Positions 7,306 through 15,112 of a stretch of DNA of 64,000 nucleotides are shown here, piece by piece. The notes below the pieces were generated by a model. That model made no database searches and had not been told where the DNA came from. It saw nothing but the letters and a program-made list of their open reading frames with translations. This stretch comes from Anaerolineae bacterium (GTDB lineage Bacteria; Chloroflexota; Anaerolineae; 4572-78; J111), in contig JAFGNV010000049.1 of assembly GCA_016926805.1 (NCBI GenBank), positions 1 through 64,000 of the forward strand, in the 5' to 3' direction. Every line of letters starts with the position of its first letter. Position 1 is the stretch's first letter. The position numbers and the translations under genes are program-made.

Positions 7306-9093
7306 ATGAATTTGTACTTTAAACTGATGCTCTTCACTCTGTTTCTTCTCATCCTGGCGACCTTATTTGGCCCGGCGGTGGCGATAGCCCGGCAAATGGA
7401 CCCGGAACTGGCGGCCACGGCAACCCCATCGCCCCGTCCCTGGCCTTCTGCCACCCTCGTCATCAAAACCTGCCTGGTATGTGAGGAGGAATCCTTCTTA
7501 CCTGCGGCAACACCGTCACCCACCTCAGCGGCGAAGCCGGGACTGGCTCCTTTACTGCCGGTTATCGCGCCTGATGAGACATCACCCGCGCCGGCCAATC
7601 AAATGGCGACGACATCTACAGCGCGTATCCTCTATTTTTATGCCACCGATTGTCCCCATTGCCACACGGTCGAGGCTGAGGTGCTGGACCCGCTCTCGGC
7701 CAAATACGGCCTGCAAGTGGAGATAAAAATGATTGAAATTAGCGCACCGGCCAACTACGAGCTGCTGATTCGGGCCGAAGAGATGTTTGGCATATCCTCA
7801 GACCGGCGGGGTATTCCCACGCTCATCATCGGCGACCAGGCGCTCATCGGCGAGGAGCCGATCCGGGCGCAACTGCCAGACCTAGTGGAGCAGGGCCTGG
7901 CCAAAGGCGGCGTGGATTGGCCGGCTTTGCCTGGCCTGGAAACCGTCGCCCTGGCCGACCCTTTGCCCCAGGTGAGTGAAGACGCCGAATTGTGTGCCTG
8001 GGGGCAGCAGGATAACTGTGATACCAACAAGCCGGTTTGGGCAGCCTATTTTTACCAGGTGGGCTGCCCGGAATGCAGCCTGGCCGAAATTGACCTCAAA
8101 CATGTTCGTAACAAGTATCCGCAGTTAGTGGTGGAAGAATTCAATATTTACGACCAGGCTGCCCTGGGGCAATGGCTGGCCGGGCGAGTCAACCGTACCG
8201 ATTTGAACACGCCGGCCATTTTTATCGGCGCTGATGCCCTGATTGGTAACCAGGAAATTACGCCCCAAAATCTGGAGCGCCTGGTAACAAAATACACGGC
8301 CGAGGGCGCGGAAAAGGTGTGGGACACTTTTGACCCAACCCAGGCCCAGCGCGGTTTGCTGAGACAATTCGAGTCGTTTGGCCCGCTGGCCGTGGTTGCC
8401 GCCGGGCTGATAGACGGGCTGAATCCATGCGCCTTTGCCACCCTGGTCTTTTTTGTGTCGTATCTGAGTTTGAGCGGCCGCAAAGGCCGCGAAGTGCTGG
8501 CAGTTGGTATCTCGTTTACGGTCGGCGTTTTTCTGGCTTATCTGATGATTGGGCTGGGCTTTTACAAAGTGCTCGATCTGCTGGGGGACTTATTGACCAC
8601 ACTACGCTGGTGGGTTTACGCACTCACGGCGCTGTTATGCGCCGGTTTGGCCGTGTTCAGCTTTTTGGATTTTCTCAAGGCGCGGCGCGGCAAGCTGGGT
8701 GATATGAGTCTGAATTTGCCCCATTCTCTGCGATTGCGAATTAATGCGGTTATTCGCCAGGGAAGGCACACCCGCGCTTACGTGGCCGGAGCCTTTGTCA
8801 CCGGTATCATTATCTCATTTCTCGAACTCGCCTGTACCGGCCAGATTTACCTGCCGACAATTGTGTTTGTCAGCAGCATCCCCGAGATGCGCATGCGGGC
8901 CATCGGCTATTTGGTTTTGTACAATTTGTTGTTTATTTTGCCGCTGGTGGTGGTGTTTGTGCTGGTTTATTATGGGACAACCTCAAAACAATTGTCCGGT
9001 TTCTTGGAGGAGCAAGCGGCGGTGGTCAAATTGGGCATGACCGTGCTCTTTACCACGCTGGCCGCGTGGCTGGTGATGGCTTTATTAATATAA
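7306..9093 (+). CDS. Tandem thioredoxin-like / CcdA-type membrane fusion protein
   Basis: A 595-residue protein with the chosen start MNLYFKLMLF behind TTGGAG. The track start at 7246 adds 20 residues. An N-terminal signal/anchor (about 5-28) is followed by a Pro/Thr-rich linker with CLVC (56-59). Then come a first thioredoxin-like domain with CPHC (116-119) and a second with CPEC (254-257). The C-terminal half (about 355-595) has six hydrophobic segments of the CcdA/DsbD transmembrane family, with the reactive NPC (373-375) and a Cys in LELACTG. Electrons from cytoplasmic thioredoxin would pass through the membrane part to extracytoplasmic thioredoxin domains. The order (domains before the membrane part, two of them) differs from E. 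coli DsbD. It probably works with the upstream redox/permease operon. Confidence 0.83.
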   Translation: MNLYFKLMLFTLFLLILATLFGPAVAIARQMDPELAATATPSPRPWPSATLVIKTCLVCEEESFLPAATPSPTSAAKPGLAPLLPVIAPDETSPAPANQMATTSTARILYFYATDCPHCHTVEAEVLDPLSAKYGLQVEIKMIEISAPANYELLIRAEEMFGISSDRRGIPTLIIGDQALIGEEPIRAQLPDLVEQGLAKGGVDWPALPGLETVALADPLPQVSEDAELCAWGQQDNCDTNKPVWAAYFYQVGCPECSLAEIDLKHVRNKYPQLVVEEFNIYDQAALGQWLAGRVNRTDLNTPAIFIGADALIGNQEITPQNLERLVTKYTAEGAEKVWDTFDPTQAQRGLLRQFESFGPLAVVAAGLIDGLNPCAFATLVFFVSYLSLSGRKGREVLAVGISFTVGVFLAYLMIGLGFYKVLDLLGDLLTTLRWWVYALTALLCAGLAVFSFLDFLKARRGKLGDMSLNLPHSLRLRINAVIRQGRHTRAYVAGAFVTGIIISFLELACTGQIYLPTIVFVSSIPEMRMRAIGYLVLYNLLFILPLVVVFVLVYYGTTSKQLSGFLEEQAAVVKLGMTVLFTTLAAWLVMALLI

Positions 9094-9095
9094 AA

Positions 9096-9188
9096 GCGTA
9101 AAGCGTGATGCGTAATTAAGAGATTATTAGCCGGTAAAAGTGACTGTTACTTGTTTCCGATATTGATTACTATCACCACGCTTTACGC
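9096..9188. repeat. Inverted repeat between convergent genes
   Basis: GCGTAAAGCGTG (9096-9107) and CACGCTTTACGC (9177-9188) form a perfect 12-bp inverted repeat 69 nt apart, filling most of the gap between two convergent genes. It may be an interspersed element and not a simple terminator, since no U-run follows. Confidence 0.65.
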
Positions 9189-9214
9189 CTTACGTTTCAG
9201 ATAGACTTTTCACC

Positions 9215-9664
9215 TTAGCCCAGACGTAAAAATGGCCGGTCCCAGGGAATCGTCGCCAGTATCACCAATAGAGATAGGGTGTACCAAATAGCCGTGGCCC
9301 GATGTTTCTTGACGGTTTCGGTTGCTTTTTTGGAGAGGGCGCGGCCAACGTGGGCCAGCACCAGGGCTACCAGCATGCCAAAAATGTGTTCCACGGCAAA
9401 AAAGCGGAGCAGAGAGTCGCCCATGGCTGCCCCGAAATTTGAAAAGGCGGCCTGGGTGATGGGGCTGAGAAAGAGGTATAAAATCAAACCAAGCAGCACA
9501 TTCAAATCCAAAAAAACCACATAAACAGCCCCTAATCGATCGTTGGTTTTGATCCAATCATTTTTACCAAACCAGCCCGCGAAGGCCAAAAAAACGGCAA
9601 TTAGCCCACTTACCAGCACGATCCAACGGATCATGCTGTGGGCTATAAGGATGAACGAATACAT
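9215..9664 (-). CDS. Conserved four-span membrane protein
   Basis: A 149-residue integral membrane protein with four predicted helices. It begins MYSFILIAHSMIRW and carries EHIFGMLVALVLAHVG and KHRATAIWYTLSLL, with several membrane-embedded His. It resembles a family often labelled cytochrome b-like in Bacteroidetes and Chloroflexi, but haem binding is not shown by the sequence alone. AGGAG is nine bases before the ATG. It is the last gene of a minus-strand set after the SH3 lipoprotein (18-bp gap). Confidence 0.65.
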   Translation of the reverse strand: MYSFILIAHSMIRWIVLVSGLIAVFLAFAGWFGKNDWIKTNDRLGAVYVVFLDLNVLLGLILYLFLSPITQAAFSNFGAAMGDSLLRFFAVEHIFGMLVALVLAHVGRALSKKATETVKKHRATAIWYTLSLLVILATIPWDRPFLRLG

Positions 9665-9682
9665 GTTGGGAGGCTCCTTTTG

Positions 9683-10750
9683 TTATTTTTTCTGAATCCA
9701 GAAACTCCACCTCCAGTTTTCTGTTTCATTATCTTCGGTGGTAATCGTAATCTCTACTGAATGGGAGCCATTCTCAATAGATGGTTGCCCTTCTTCCGGC
9801 CAGCGGTAATTGTTTTGGTCAAACTTGAATACATTGCAATCCGGTTCGCCACCGCCAAAAACACAATACCCGGCGTTCCGTTCGGTGCGTTCGTGCACTT
9901 TACCGTTGGGGCCAAAAATCTGGATATTGACTTCTTTGATCCCGGCGCCATCGTGTTGGCCCTGGTTGGGATTGTATGCCACTACCTGAAAAACCAGTCG
10001 ATCCCGGAAGGTTACCTCACTATCCGGTCCCTTGAGTTGTTCTTTGGTAAAGCCTGGTATCCTGATATGTCCGTCCAGATCAGCCCGGCCCCCATCGACC
10101 GGCACGTCCACCCGATCGGGCAAAGTGGGTTGCGGCGGAATGGGCGTTGGGGTGGGTGGAATGGGTGTAGGAGTGAGCGTTGGGGTTGGCGTTGGCGGAA
10201 TCTGTCCTAAAGGCAACCCCGACACATCAATATTGCAGGTAATAAATTGGGCCCCCGTACTCACCCAGCCTACTTCGCCGGATTCCTGAACCTGAACCTC
10301 GATCCAGGTATTATCGGCGATACGAGCCAGGGGAATAAGGGCCATGTTTTGGGGCAATGATCGTAGCGGTGGCTCGTAAACCACGCCCGGCCCGGGACGC
10401 ATGTTCAGCCCGTTGGTCACCACGGCGCAGCGTGGCGATGAAGTTGGCGTGTCTGTTGGCGATTGAGATTGGATGGTATCGCCGGTAGTTTGATCGGTGG
10501 TAGGCGAGGGTGTGGGCGTCGGCGTAGCCGGAGCCGCTGCTTCCTCGCCGGACGGTGCTGTTTCGGTTGTGGCTGGCGGCTGTTGGGCCATTGCCTCGGC
10601 GGTGAGGGTGGCTGCCGCAGCCTTTTTTACCGCCACTTCGGTAGCCACCAGATCGGGCGTTGAAGTTGAAGCAGGCGATGCGCCACAGGCGACCAAAAAT
10701 AATCCTAGCAAAGTTAGCCCCCCCCAATGCAGCAAAAATCGAACAAACAT
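9683..10750 (-). CDS. Lipoprotein with bacterial SH3 domain
   Basis: A 355-residue surface lipoprotein. The signal peptide ends in a lipobox (FLVACGAS, Cys about 22). A Pro/Thr-rich linker follows, then a bacterial SH3 domain (about 107-175) with the typical GLNMRPGPG and GEVGWVS motifs, a second Pro/Thr linker, and a beta-rich C-terminal domain of unknown family. SH3b domains usually bind cell-wall peptides or protein partners. GAGGAGG precedes the ATG. It lies 9 bp after the TPR gene, so the two are probably cotranscribed. Confidence 0.85.
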   Translation of the reverse strand: MFVRFLLHWGGLTLLGLFLVACGASPASTSTPDLVATEVAVKKAAAATLTAEAMAQQPPATTETAPSGEEAAAPATPTPTPSPTTDQTTGDTIQSQSPTDTPTSSPRCAVVTNGLNMRPGPGVVYEPPLRSLPQNMALIPLARIADNTWIEVQVQESGEVGWVSTGAQFITCNIDVSGLPLGQIPPTPTPTLTPTPIPPTPTPIPPQPTLPDRVDVPVDGGRADLDGHIRIPGFTKEQLKGPDSEVTFRDRLVFQVVAYNPNQGQHDGAGIKEVNIQIFGPNGKVHERTERNAGYCVFGGGEPDCNVFKFDQNNYRWPEEGQPSIENGSHSVEITITTEDNETENWRWSFWIQKK

Positions 10751-10759
10751 AGTTCCTCC

Positions 10760-12394
10760 TCAAAGATCTGCTAATACTTTTTGTACCTCCTCACGATTAG
10801 GAGCACAGAATTTATTTTTTACATCTTGCAACGTGGTATCATAAAATTGAGCTTCGGCTTCTTTGATACAGTTGTCATAAGCCGCGTAAGCTTTTTCAAA
10901 CAACAATTTACCGGCGGTTTTATCATCGCCGCCAGATTGAATGTATGCCTGCTGTTCATAAGCAATGCCCAGCCCCAAGAACGCCTCTGCCAGCAGCCGA
11001 TGCTGACCGGGGTCTAACAAAGCAAGGGCTTGTTCGATACTGTCTGTAGCTTGCTCGTAAGCCGGAACGGCCTGATCATACGCGTTTACATCGAAATACG
11101 CCTGGCCCAACAGACGATAGGCTTTGCCCAAAGCCAACAAACCCTTTATGCCTATTTGACTTCCTGGCGAATTATCCCCCTCTGCAACTACCCGGGTATA
11201 TTCCTCAACGGCTAATTCCGGGTAGCCACTTTGGAGACGTTCGGGACGCGAGAGTTGTTGCGCCCGTTGAAAATAGACGCCCCCCAGGCCGAGGTGCGCC
11301 CGCGTGTAGTTGGGATTGATTTCCAGCGACTTTTTAAAGGCAGCTTCGGCTTCATCCAAATAGGCGGCGTCTTCCCGGCTCAGGAACAGGGCTTGCCGGC
11401 CGATGAAATAATAAAGAATCTCCCGCCCCTGGTTGTCTGACCAGCTCTTTAATTGTTCTTCATTTTCGGCCTCTTGAAGCACGGCCAGGGCGTCTTGATG
11501 CCGGCCGCTCAAATCCAGAGCCAACCCGCGCGTAAACCAGGCCAGGGCGTCGGCCCGCACGCCCAGGTTTTGTTCAAAAAAACTGCTGGCCCGCTGGTCG
11601 TACAAATCCAGAGGCAGACGAACCTCTATGGGTTGGCCCAGTTGGTGGATACCCACAATTTCATCGGCCTCATTCTCAATGTCGGCAATGTAAAATTCGG
11701 GGATGATGTGAGGCGGATCGGCATTGACGGCGATGTTGCCGTAAATCACCATCGTCGCGCCCAGTCGCCCGGCGATTTCTTGGGCCGCTTGCTGGCGCTC
11801 TACCGGGGTACTGCCACGCACCAGGCCAATATTGGCCCGCTTTTGGAGAAAGTTCATGCTGTCGTGCCAGACCACTGGTGGTTTGGTGGGCCAGCTTTTG
11901 TATTCCGACTGTAACTCCCCAAACATCCATTCACTCAACTCCTGGCCGTCTTTGGACGCGCTTACCTTGCCCTGGGCGCCAATTTTACCAAACTCGGCCA
12001 CGGCAACATTAAAGGTGTTGAGCGGCATTTTAGCCGGAACCAGATAATACCAGCCCAACAAAGCCGATACAACTACCACCGCCACCAGCGCGACCATCAA
12101 AGGAAAGGCAGGGACAACCAGGCTGCCAATTTTGACAATATTCTTTCCGGCAACAATTTCCGTGTCACCCCGGTCCAGGCTCAGATTGAGCGGAGCCAGG
12201 GCATCTTCGAGTTCTCGAGCAGAAATGTCGCCGTTGATCCGGCTCTCAACCAACTGGATGGCGGTGTGGTGGTCTTCAATTTGGTTGAGTAGTTCCAGAG
12301 GGGCATTGCCCCCATATTTGGCTTCACGCTCTCTGAGGATATTCAGATGATGGTGCAGGGTTTCCAGAAACGTTCTGAGTTCAGATTCTTGCAT
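10760..12394 (-). CDS. Membrane-anchored TPR protein with EAD-like N-terminus
   Basis: A 544-residue protein (start MQESELRTFL; the TTG at 12415 is less likely). The N-terminal 70 residues (LREREAKYGGNAPLELLNQI) resemble a short helical adaptor that I recall at the N-termini of many Chloroflexi signalling or conflict proteins (effector-associated-domain type), which is recognition from memory. A single transmembrane helix follows (about 95-118), then an extracytoplasmic region with a TolB-N-like or nucleotide-free alpha/beta part, then several TPR repeats (about 270-530; PNYTRAHLGLGGVYFQRA is one). It probably scaffolds protein partners at the membrane. It is the first gene of the set with the SH3 lipoprotein and the four-span protein. 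Confidence 0.72.
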   Translation of the reverse strand: MQESELRTFLETLHHHLNILREREAKYGGNAPLELLNQIEDHHTAIQLVESRINGDISARELEDALAPLNLSLDRGDTEIVAGKNIVKIGSLVVPAFPLMVALVAVVVVSALLGWYYLVPAKMPLNTFNVAVAEFGKIGAQGKVSASKDGQELSEWMFGELQSEYKSWPTKPPVVWHDSMNFLQKRANIGLVRGSTPVERQQAAQEIAGRLGATMVIYGNIAVNADPPHIIPEFYIADIENEADEIVGIHQLGQPIEVRLPLDLYDQRASSFFEQNLGVRADALAWFTRGLALDLSGRHQDALAVLQEAENEEQLKSWSDNQGREILYYFIGRQALFLSREDAAYLDEAEAAFKKSLEINPNYTRAHLGLGGVYFQRAQQLSRPERLQSGYPELAVEEYTRVVAEGDNSPGSQIGIKGLLALGKAYRLLGQAYFDVNAYDQAVPAYEQATDSIEQALALLDPGQHRLLAEAFLGLGIAYEQQAYIQSGGDDKTAGKLLFEKAYAAYDNCIKEAEAQFYDTTLQDVKNKFCAPNREEVQKVLADL

Positions 12395-12501
12395 ACACGG
12401 CTGCCGTCGGCACAAGCTTTAAAGTTAGATAAAATAGTATAGCCGCGAGGTTGGATTTTTTCAATTGGGTTGACGATGTTTTTGGGGTGATTGGGGACGA
12501 A

Positions 12502-13392
12502 TTAGCCAATCATGGCCAGGGCAGCTACCCCCAGACAAAACTGCATAACAATGGTACTACCCCACAGCAAATAAGCGGCCAGGTTTTCCCGGTGGTAAAC
12601 CAGTTCGCCCAGCAGGGCATTTACTAGCAGGACGATTGCTCCGGCGGCGGGTAAGATCAGGAGAGTAGCTTTCCCGGCGATCCGGTCGACGCGCCCTAAG
12701 GCGTTGGAGTGAACGGGCAACACGGCAGGCAGCTCGGCAAACGTGAGGGCCAGGTAACCGGCCAGCGCCAGCCAAAGCAGAGCGGCGATACCTAACAGCC
12801 ACCAGGCCATGGGGTCGGCCAACAGCGGTGAGTTGAGGGGCCAACTCCGGCGTACGCCAGGCAACCATTGTTGGGTGGGGCCAAGCGATTGGCGGGTTTG
12901 CCAGGCCCGGAGAAAATCGTCGGGGTGACTTGGCGAGATGACAAAGGTTCGTTCCGGGGTAACCACCACCACGCTATCGGCTAAGGCGGCGGTGGTGTGG
13001 AATTTGGCCAGGCCATACTCGGCCACTTTACCCCAGCCCAAACGCAAGCCGGTCAGATTCAGGCCCCAAAATTGAGCGGAAGTAGACAGGTTTTTACCGG
13101 AAACGATGGTTTCAATGTCTTCAAAGGGAATCCGGTAGCGGCTGAGGCCCCACTGAATGACCAAACCGTTGCGATTGAGCTGGTAATGCAGTTTGAGCGC
13201 AATGATCGTTGCATAGAGAGCCATAATCGTGATAGTGAGCGTGATGAGCAGACTCACCAACAAACGAAACGCAGTGACGGGGTCATTTTTTTGCAGAAGT
13301 AAATTGATGAGGAAAATTGTGGCCGCGCCAAAAATAAGGGCCACACCCAGCGAGACAAAACCACTGCGAGTAGGGTAGGGTTGAAAGGTCAT
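12502..13392 (-). CDS. PH-like (bPH) domain membrane protein
   Basis: A 296-residue membrane protein starting MTFQPYPTRSGF. Its ATG overlaps the TGA of surE (ATGA), implying translational coupling, and the longer ORF start at 13551 lies inside surE. Two N-terminal helices are followed by a bacterial PH-like domain (about 65-170; YRIPFEDIETIVSG is typical of YdbT/bPH2 proteins) and then three or four further helices with a short DUF1648-like stretch (LPVHSNALGRVDR). Role unknown. Family members are linked to envelope stress and secretion. Confidence 0.72.
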   Translation of the reverse strand: MTFQPYPTRSGFVSLGVALIFGAATIFLINLLLQKNDPVTAFRLLVSLLITLTITIMALYATIIALKLHYQLNRNGLVIQWGLSRYRIPFEDIETIVSGKNLSTSAQFWGLNLTGLRLGWGKVAEYGLAKFHTTAALADSVVVVTPERTFVISPSHPDDFLRAWQTRQSLGPTQQWLPGVRRSWPLNSPLLADPMAWWLLGIAALLWLALAGYLALTFAELPAVLPVHSNALGRVDRIAGKATLLILPAAGAIVLLVNALLGELVYHRENLAAYLLWGSTIVMQFCLGVAALAMIG

Positions 13393-14219
13393 AGGGCCAG
13401 GTCTTCCCAATGCCAACGTTTCAGCTCGTCCAGCATGCGATAGGCCGTCATGTCTAGGTTGACGGGGGTGATGGAAATGAGTTTGTTTTCCAGCGCCCAG
13501 ATGTCGGTGCCGTGGTCGGCCAGACCTTTGGGGGGCAACCCGCCGATCCAATAGTAGGGCCGGCCGCGCGGGTCCTTTCGCGCCACCAATTCATCCCGAT
13601 ACACCCGGTGGCCCAACCGGGTCAGCTCGATGCCTTTGATTTCCGGCCAGGCCACGTCGGGTAGGTTGACGTTTAAAAAGGAATTGGCCGGCAAACCGCG
13701 GGCCATCACTTTTTGGACGAGCCGGGCACAGAAATCGGCAATAGGAGCGTAGTCGATCTCCGGATGAACTTCTATGGTCTGGTCATCTTCAAACCCGCGT
13801 GAGATTGCTTCAGCAATGTCTTCGTCGGCGCGTTCGCGGGAGATGGCCAGGGCGGGCAAGCCCTCGATGGTAGCTTCGACAGCGGCGGCCACAGTGCCGG
13901 AGTAGAAAACGTCATACCCCAAATTTGCCCCATAGTTGACGCCGGATACCACCAGGTCGGGGCGTTGCTCGGCCACTCCCAACAGGGCCAGGGCTACACA
14001 ATCCGGCGGCGGGGCGGTGGATACAAAAGCTGCGCTGCCGTCGGACAGGGTGATCGAGTCGGCGCGGAGGGGTTTGTGCATGATTTTAGGATGTCCCGAA
14101 GCCGACCAATTATGGCTTGGGGCAAAGACGAGCGTATCGGCGATGCCGTCCAGTGCTTTTTTGAGTGGAAAAAGCGCCGGGGCGTCGATGCCGTCATCGT
14201 TGGTGATGAGAATGAGCAT
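13389..14219 (-). CDS. surE: 5'-nucleotidase SurE
   Basis: A 276-residue metal-dependent survival-protein phosphatase that dephosphorylates nucleoside 5'- and 3'-monophosphates. The acidic metal site NDDGIDAP is at residues 7-14, and VSGVNYGANLGYDVFYSGTV is the family signature around residues 92-110. The protein is slightly longer than E. coli SurE (253). GAAGAA is the only ribosome-site match upstream. It is translationally coupled to the PH-like gene downstream. Confidence 0.95.
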   Translation of the reverse strand: MLILITNDDGIDAPALFPLKKALDGIADTLVFAPSHNWSASGHPKIMHKPLRADSITLSDGSAAFVSTAPPPDCVALALLGVAEQRPDLVVSGVNYGANLGYDVFYSGTVAAAVEATIEGLPALAISRERADEDIAEAISRGFEDDQTIEVHPEIDYAPIADFCARLVQKVMARGLPANSFLNVNLPDVAWPEIKGIELTRLGHRVYRDELVARKDPRGRPYYWIGGLPPKGLADHGTDIWALENKLISITPVNLDMTAYRMLDELKRWHWEDLAL

Positions 14220-14388
14220 TGGTTCTTCTTTGTTTCAAGGATGATGCGATCCTATATTCACTGCCTGGCAAAAGATAGCATAATCATATCAGAAATACAA
14301 ATTACTACCTCCTCTAACATTCCCGCTATCACCCGCAAGAACACGACCTGCCAGGGGGTAAAAATAGGTGGTCAATTTTTGACATATC

Positions 14389-14460
14389 TATACTCAACAG
14401 CATTAAAAAGTAACAAGATTCTCTGCGGATTTGTGTTATTTTATGACGCTGTTGAGTATA
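14389..14460. repeat. 13-bp terminal inverted repeat around a 46-bp core
   Basis: TATACTCAACAGC (14389-14401) is repeated exactly as its reverse complement at 14448-14460. The region 14220-14488 holds no gene. This structure fills its right end, abutting the hicA remnant. It could be a very small MITE-like element, a long-stem hairpin or a protein-binding pair. Confidence 0.65.
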
Positions 14461-14488
14461 TTAGTGCCTTTAACAACTGAATATCATT

Positions 14489-14731
14489 TTATTTAAGATT
14501 CAAATTCACTCCGGGGTATGGCAGATTGCCGGATAATAGAACGTAATGTTCCGGCGCGAAGTTCTTTATGATCTGGAACCGGCACTGTACTGGAACCGGC
14601 ACTGTAATTGTACTATCCTCTATTTGTCGCTGCATCACGATATGGCTGCCGCGTCTACGGACCTCAACAAAGCCGTGTTGAGCCAAAATATCACAGACAG
14701 CCTTACCCGAAAGGGTGCGCAGTTTAGGCAA
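14489..14731 (-). pseudogene. hicA: HicA toxin gene, frameshifted by a 17-bp duplication
   Basis: The first 48 codons are a normal HicA mRNA-interferase N-terminus (LSGKAVCDILAQHGF, then GSHIVMQ with the catalytic His). After TVPVPV the frame is lost because a 17-bp unit is present twice in tandem (14573-14606). Removing one copy restores DHKELRAGTLRSIIRQSAI, the usual HicA C-terminus, ending at 14494. The encoded 80-residue protein therefore has a foreign C-terminal third and is probably inactive. It overlaps hicB by 8 bp, as is normal in these operons. The gene could revert by slippage. Confidence 0.88.
14573..14606. repeat. 17-bp tandem duplication inside hicA
   Basis: CTGGAACCGGCACTGTA occurs at 14573-14589 and again immediately at 14590-14606, with identical copies. 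17 is not a multiple of three, so the duplication shifts the hicA frame. Identity of the copies suggests a recent event. Confidence 0.95.
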
Positions 14732-14945
14732 CGGCTACCTCCAACTGAGTGATGTATATTTCACCGGGAAGCCGGTCGCTGATTTCTTGAGGCGAGGCAC
14801 TTTCAAAAAACAACTCTATGGCCTCACGAAGATTGGCGCGGGCCTCCTCTACAGTGTCACCCTGACTGGCTATATCTAACTCAGGACACAAAGATACGTA
14901 GCCATCGCCTTCACGCTCGATTATGACGGTTAGTTGTCGTGTCAT
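14724..14945 (-). CDS. hicB: HicB-family antitoxin
   Basis: A 73-residue HicB-like protein. DGYVSLCPELDIASQGDTVEEARANLREAI is the partial RNase H-like fold that caps HicA. GGAGG lies about ten bases before the ATG. It is complete and precedes hicA, the order often seen in this subfamily. It lacks an added DNA-binding domain, so autoregulation is not evident. With hicA frameshifted, this antitoxin is probably an orphan now. Confidence 0.9.
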   Translation of the reverse strand: MTRQLTVIIEREGDGYVSLCPELDIASQGDTVEEARANLREAIELFFESASPQEISDRLPGEIYITQLEVAVA

Positions 14946-15112
14946 TATTGTCTACCTCCGTTCTGTTTGGCTACCGATATTGTACCATAAAGGCGGAAGA
15001 GTTGCTCACGAAAGGTTTTTGGCAGATGCCCGACCCAGACTCACCCATCTCGCCAACACTCGTTTGGAAATAGGGTTGGGGCAATTTGATCAGTGGTGTT
15101 CAAACAGGTTTG

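Noticed and set aside
14546-14752. 68-codon plus-strand ORF over hicA
   Set aside because: Antisense shadow that includes both 17-bp repeat copies; no motif.
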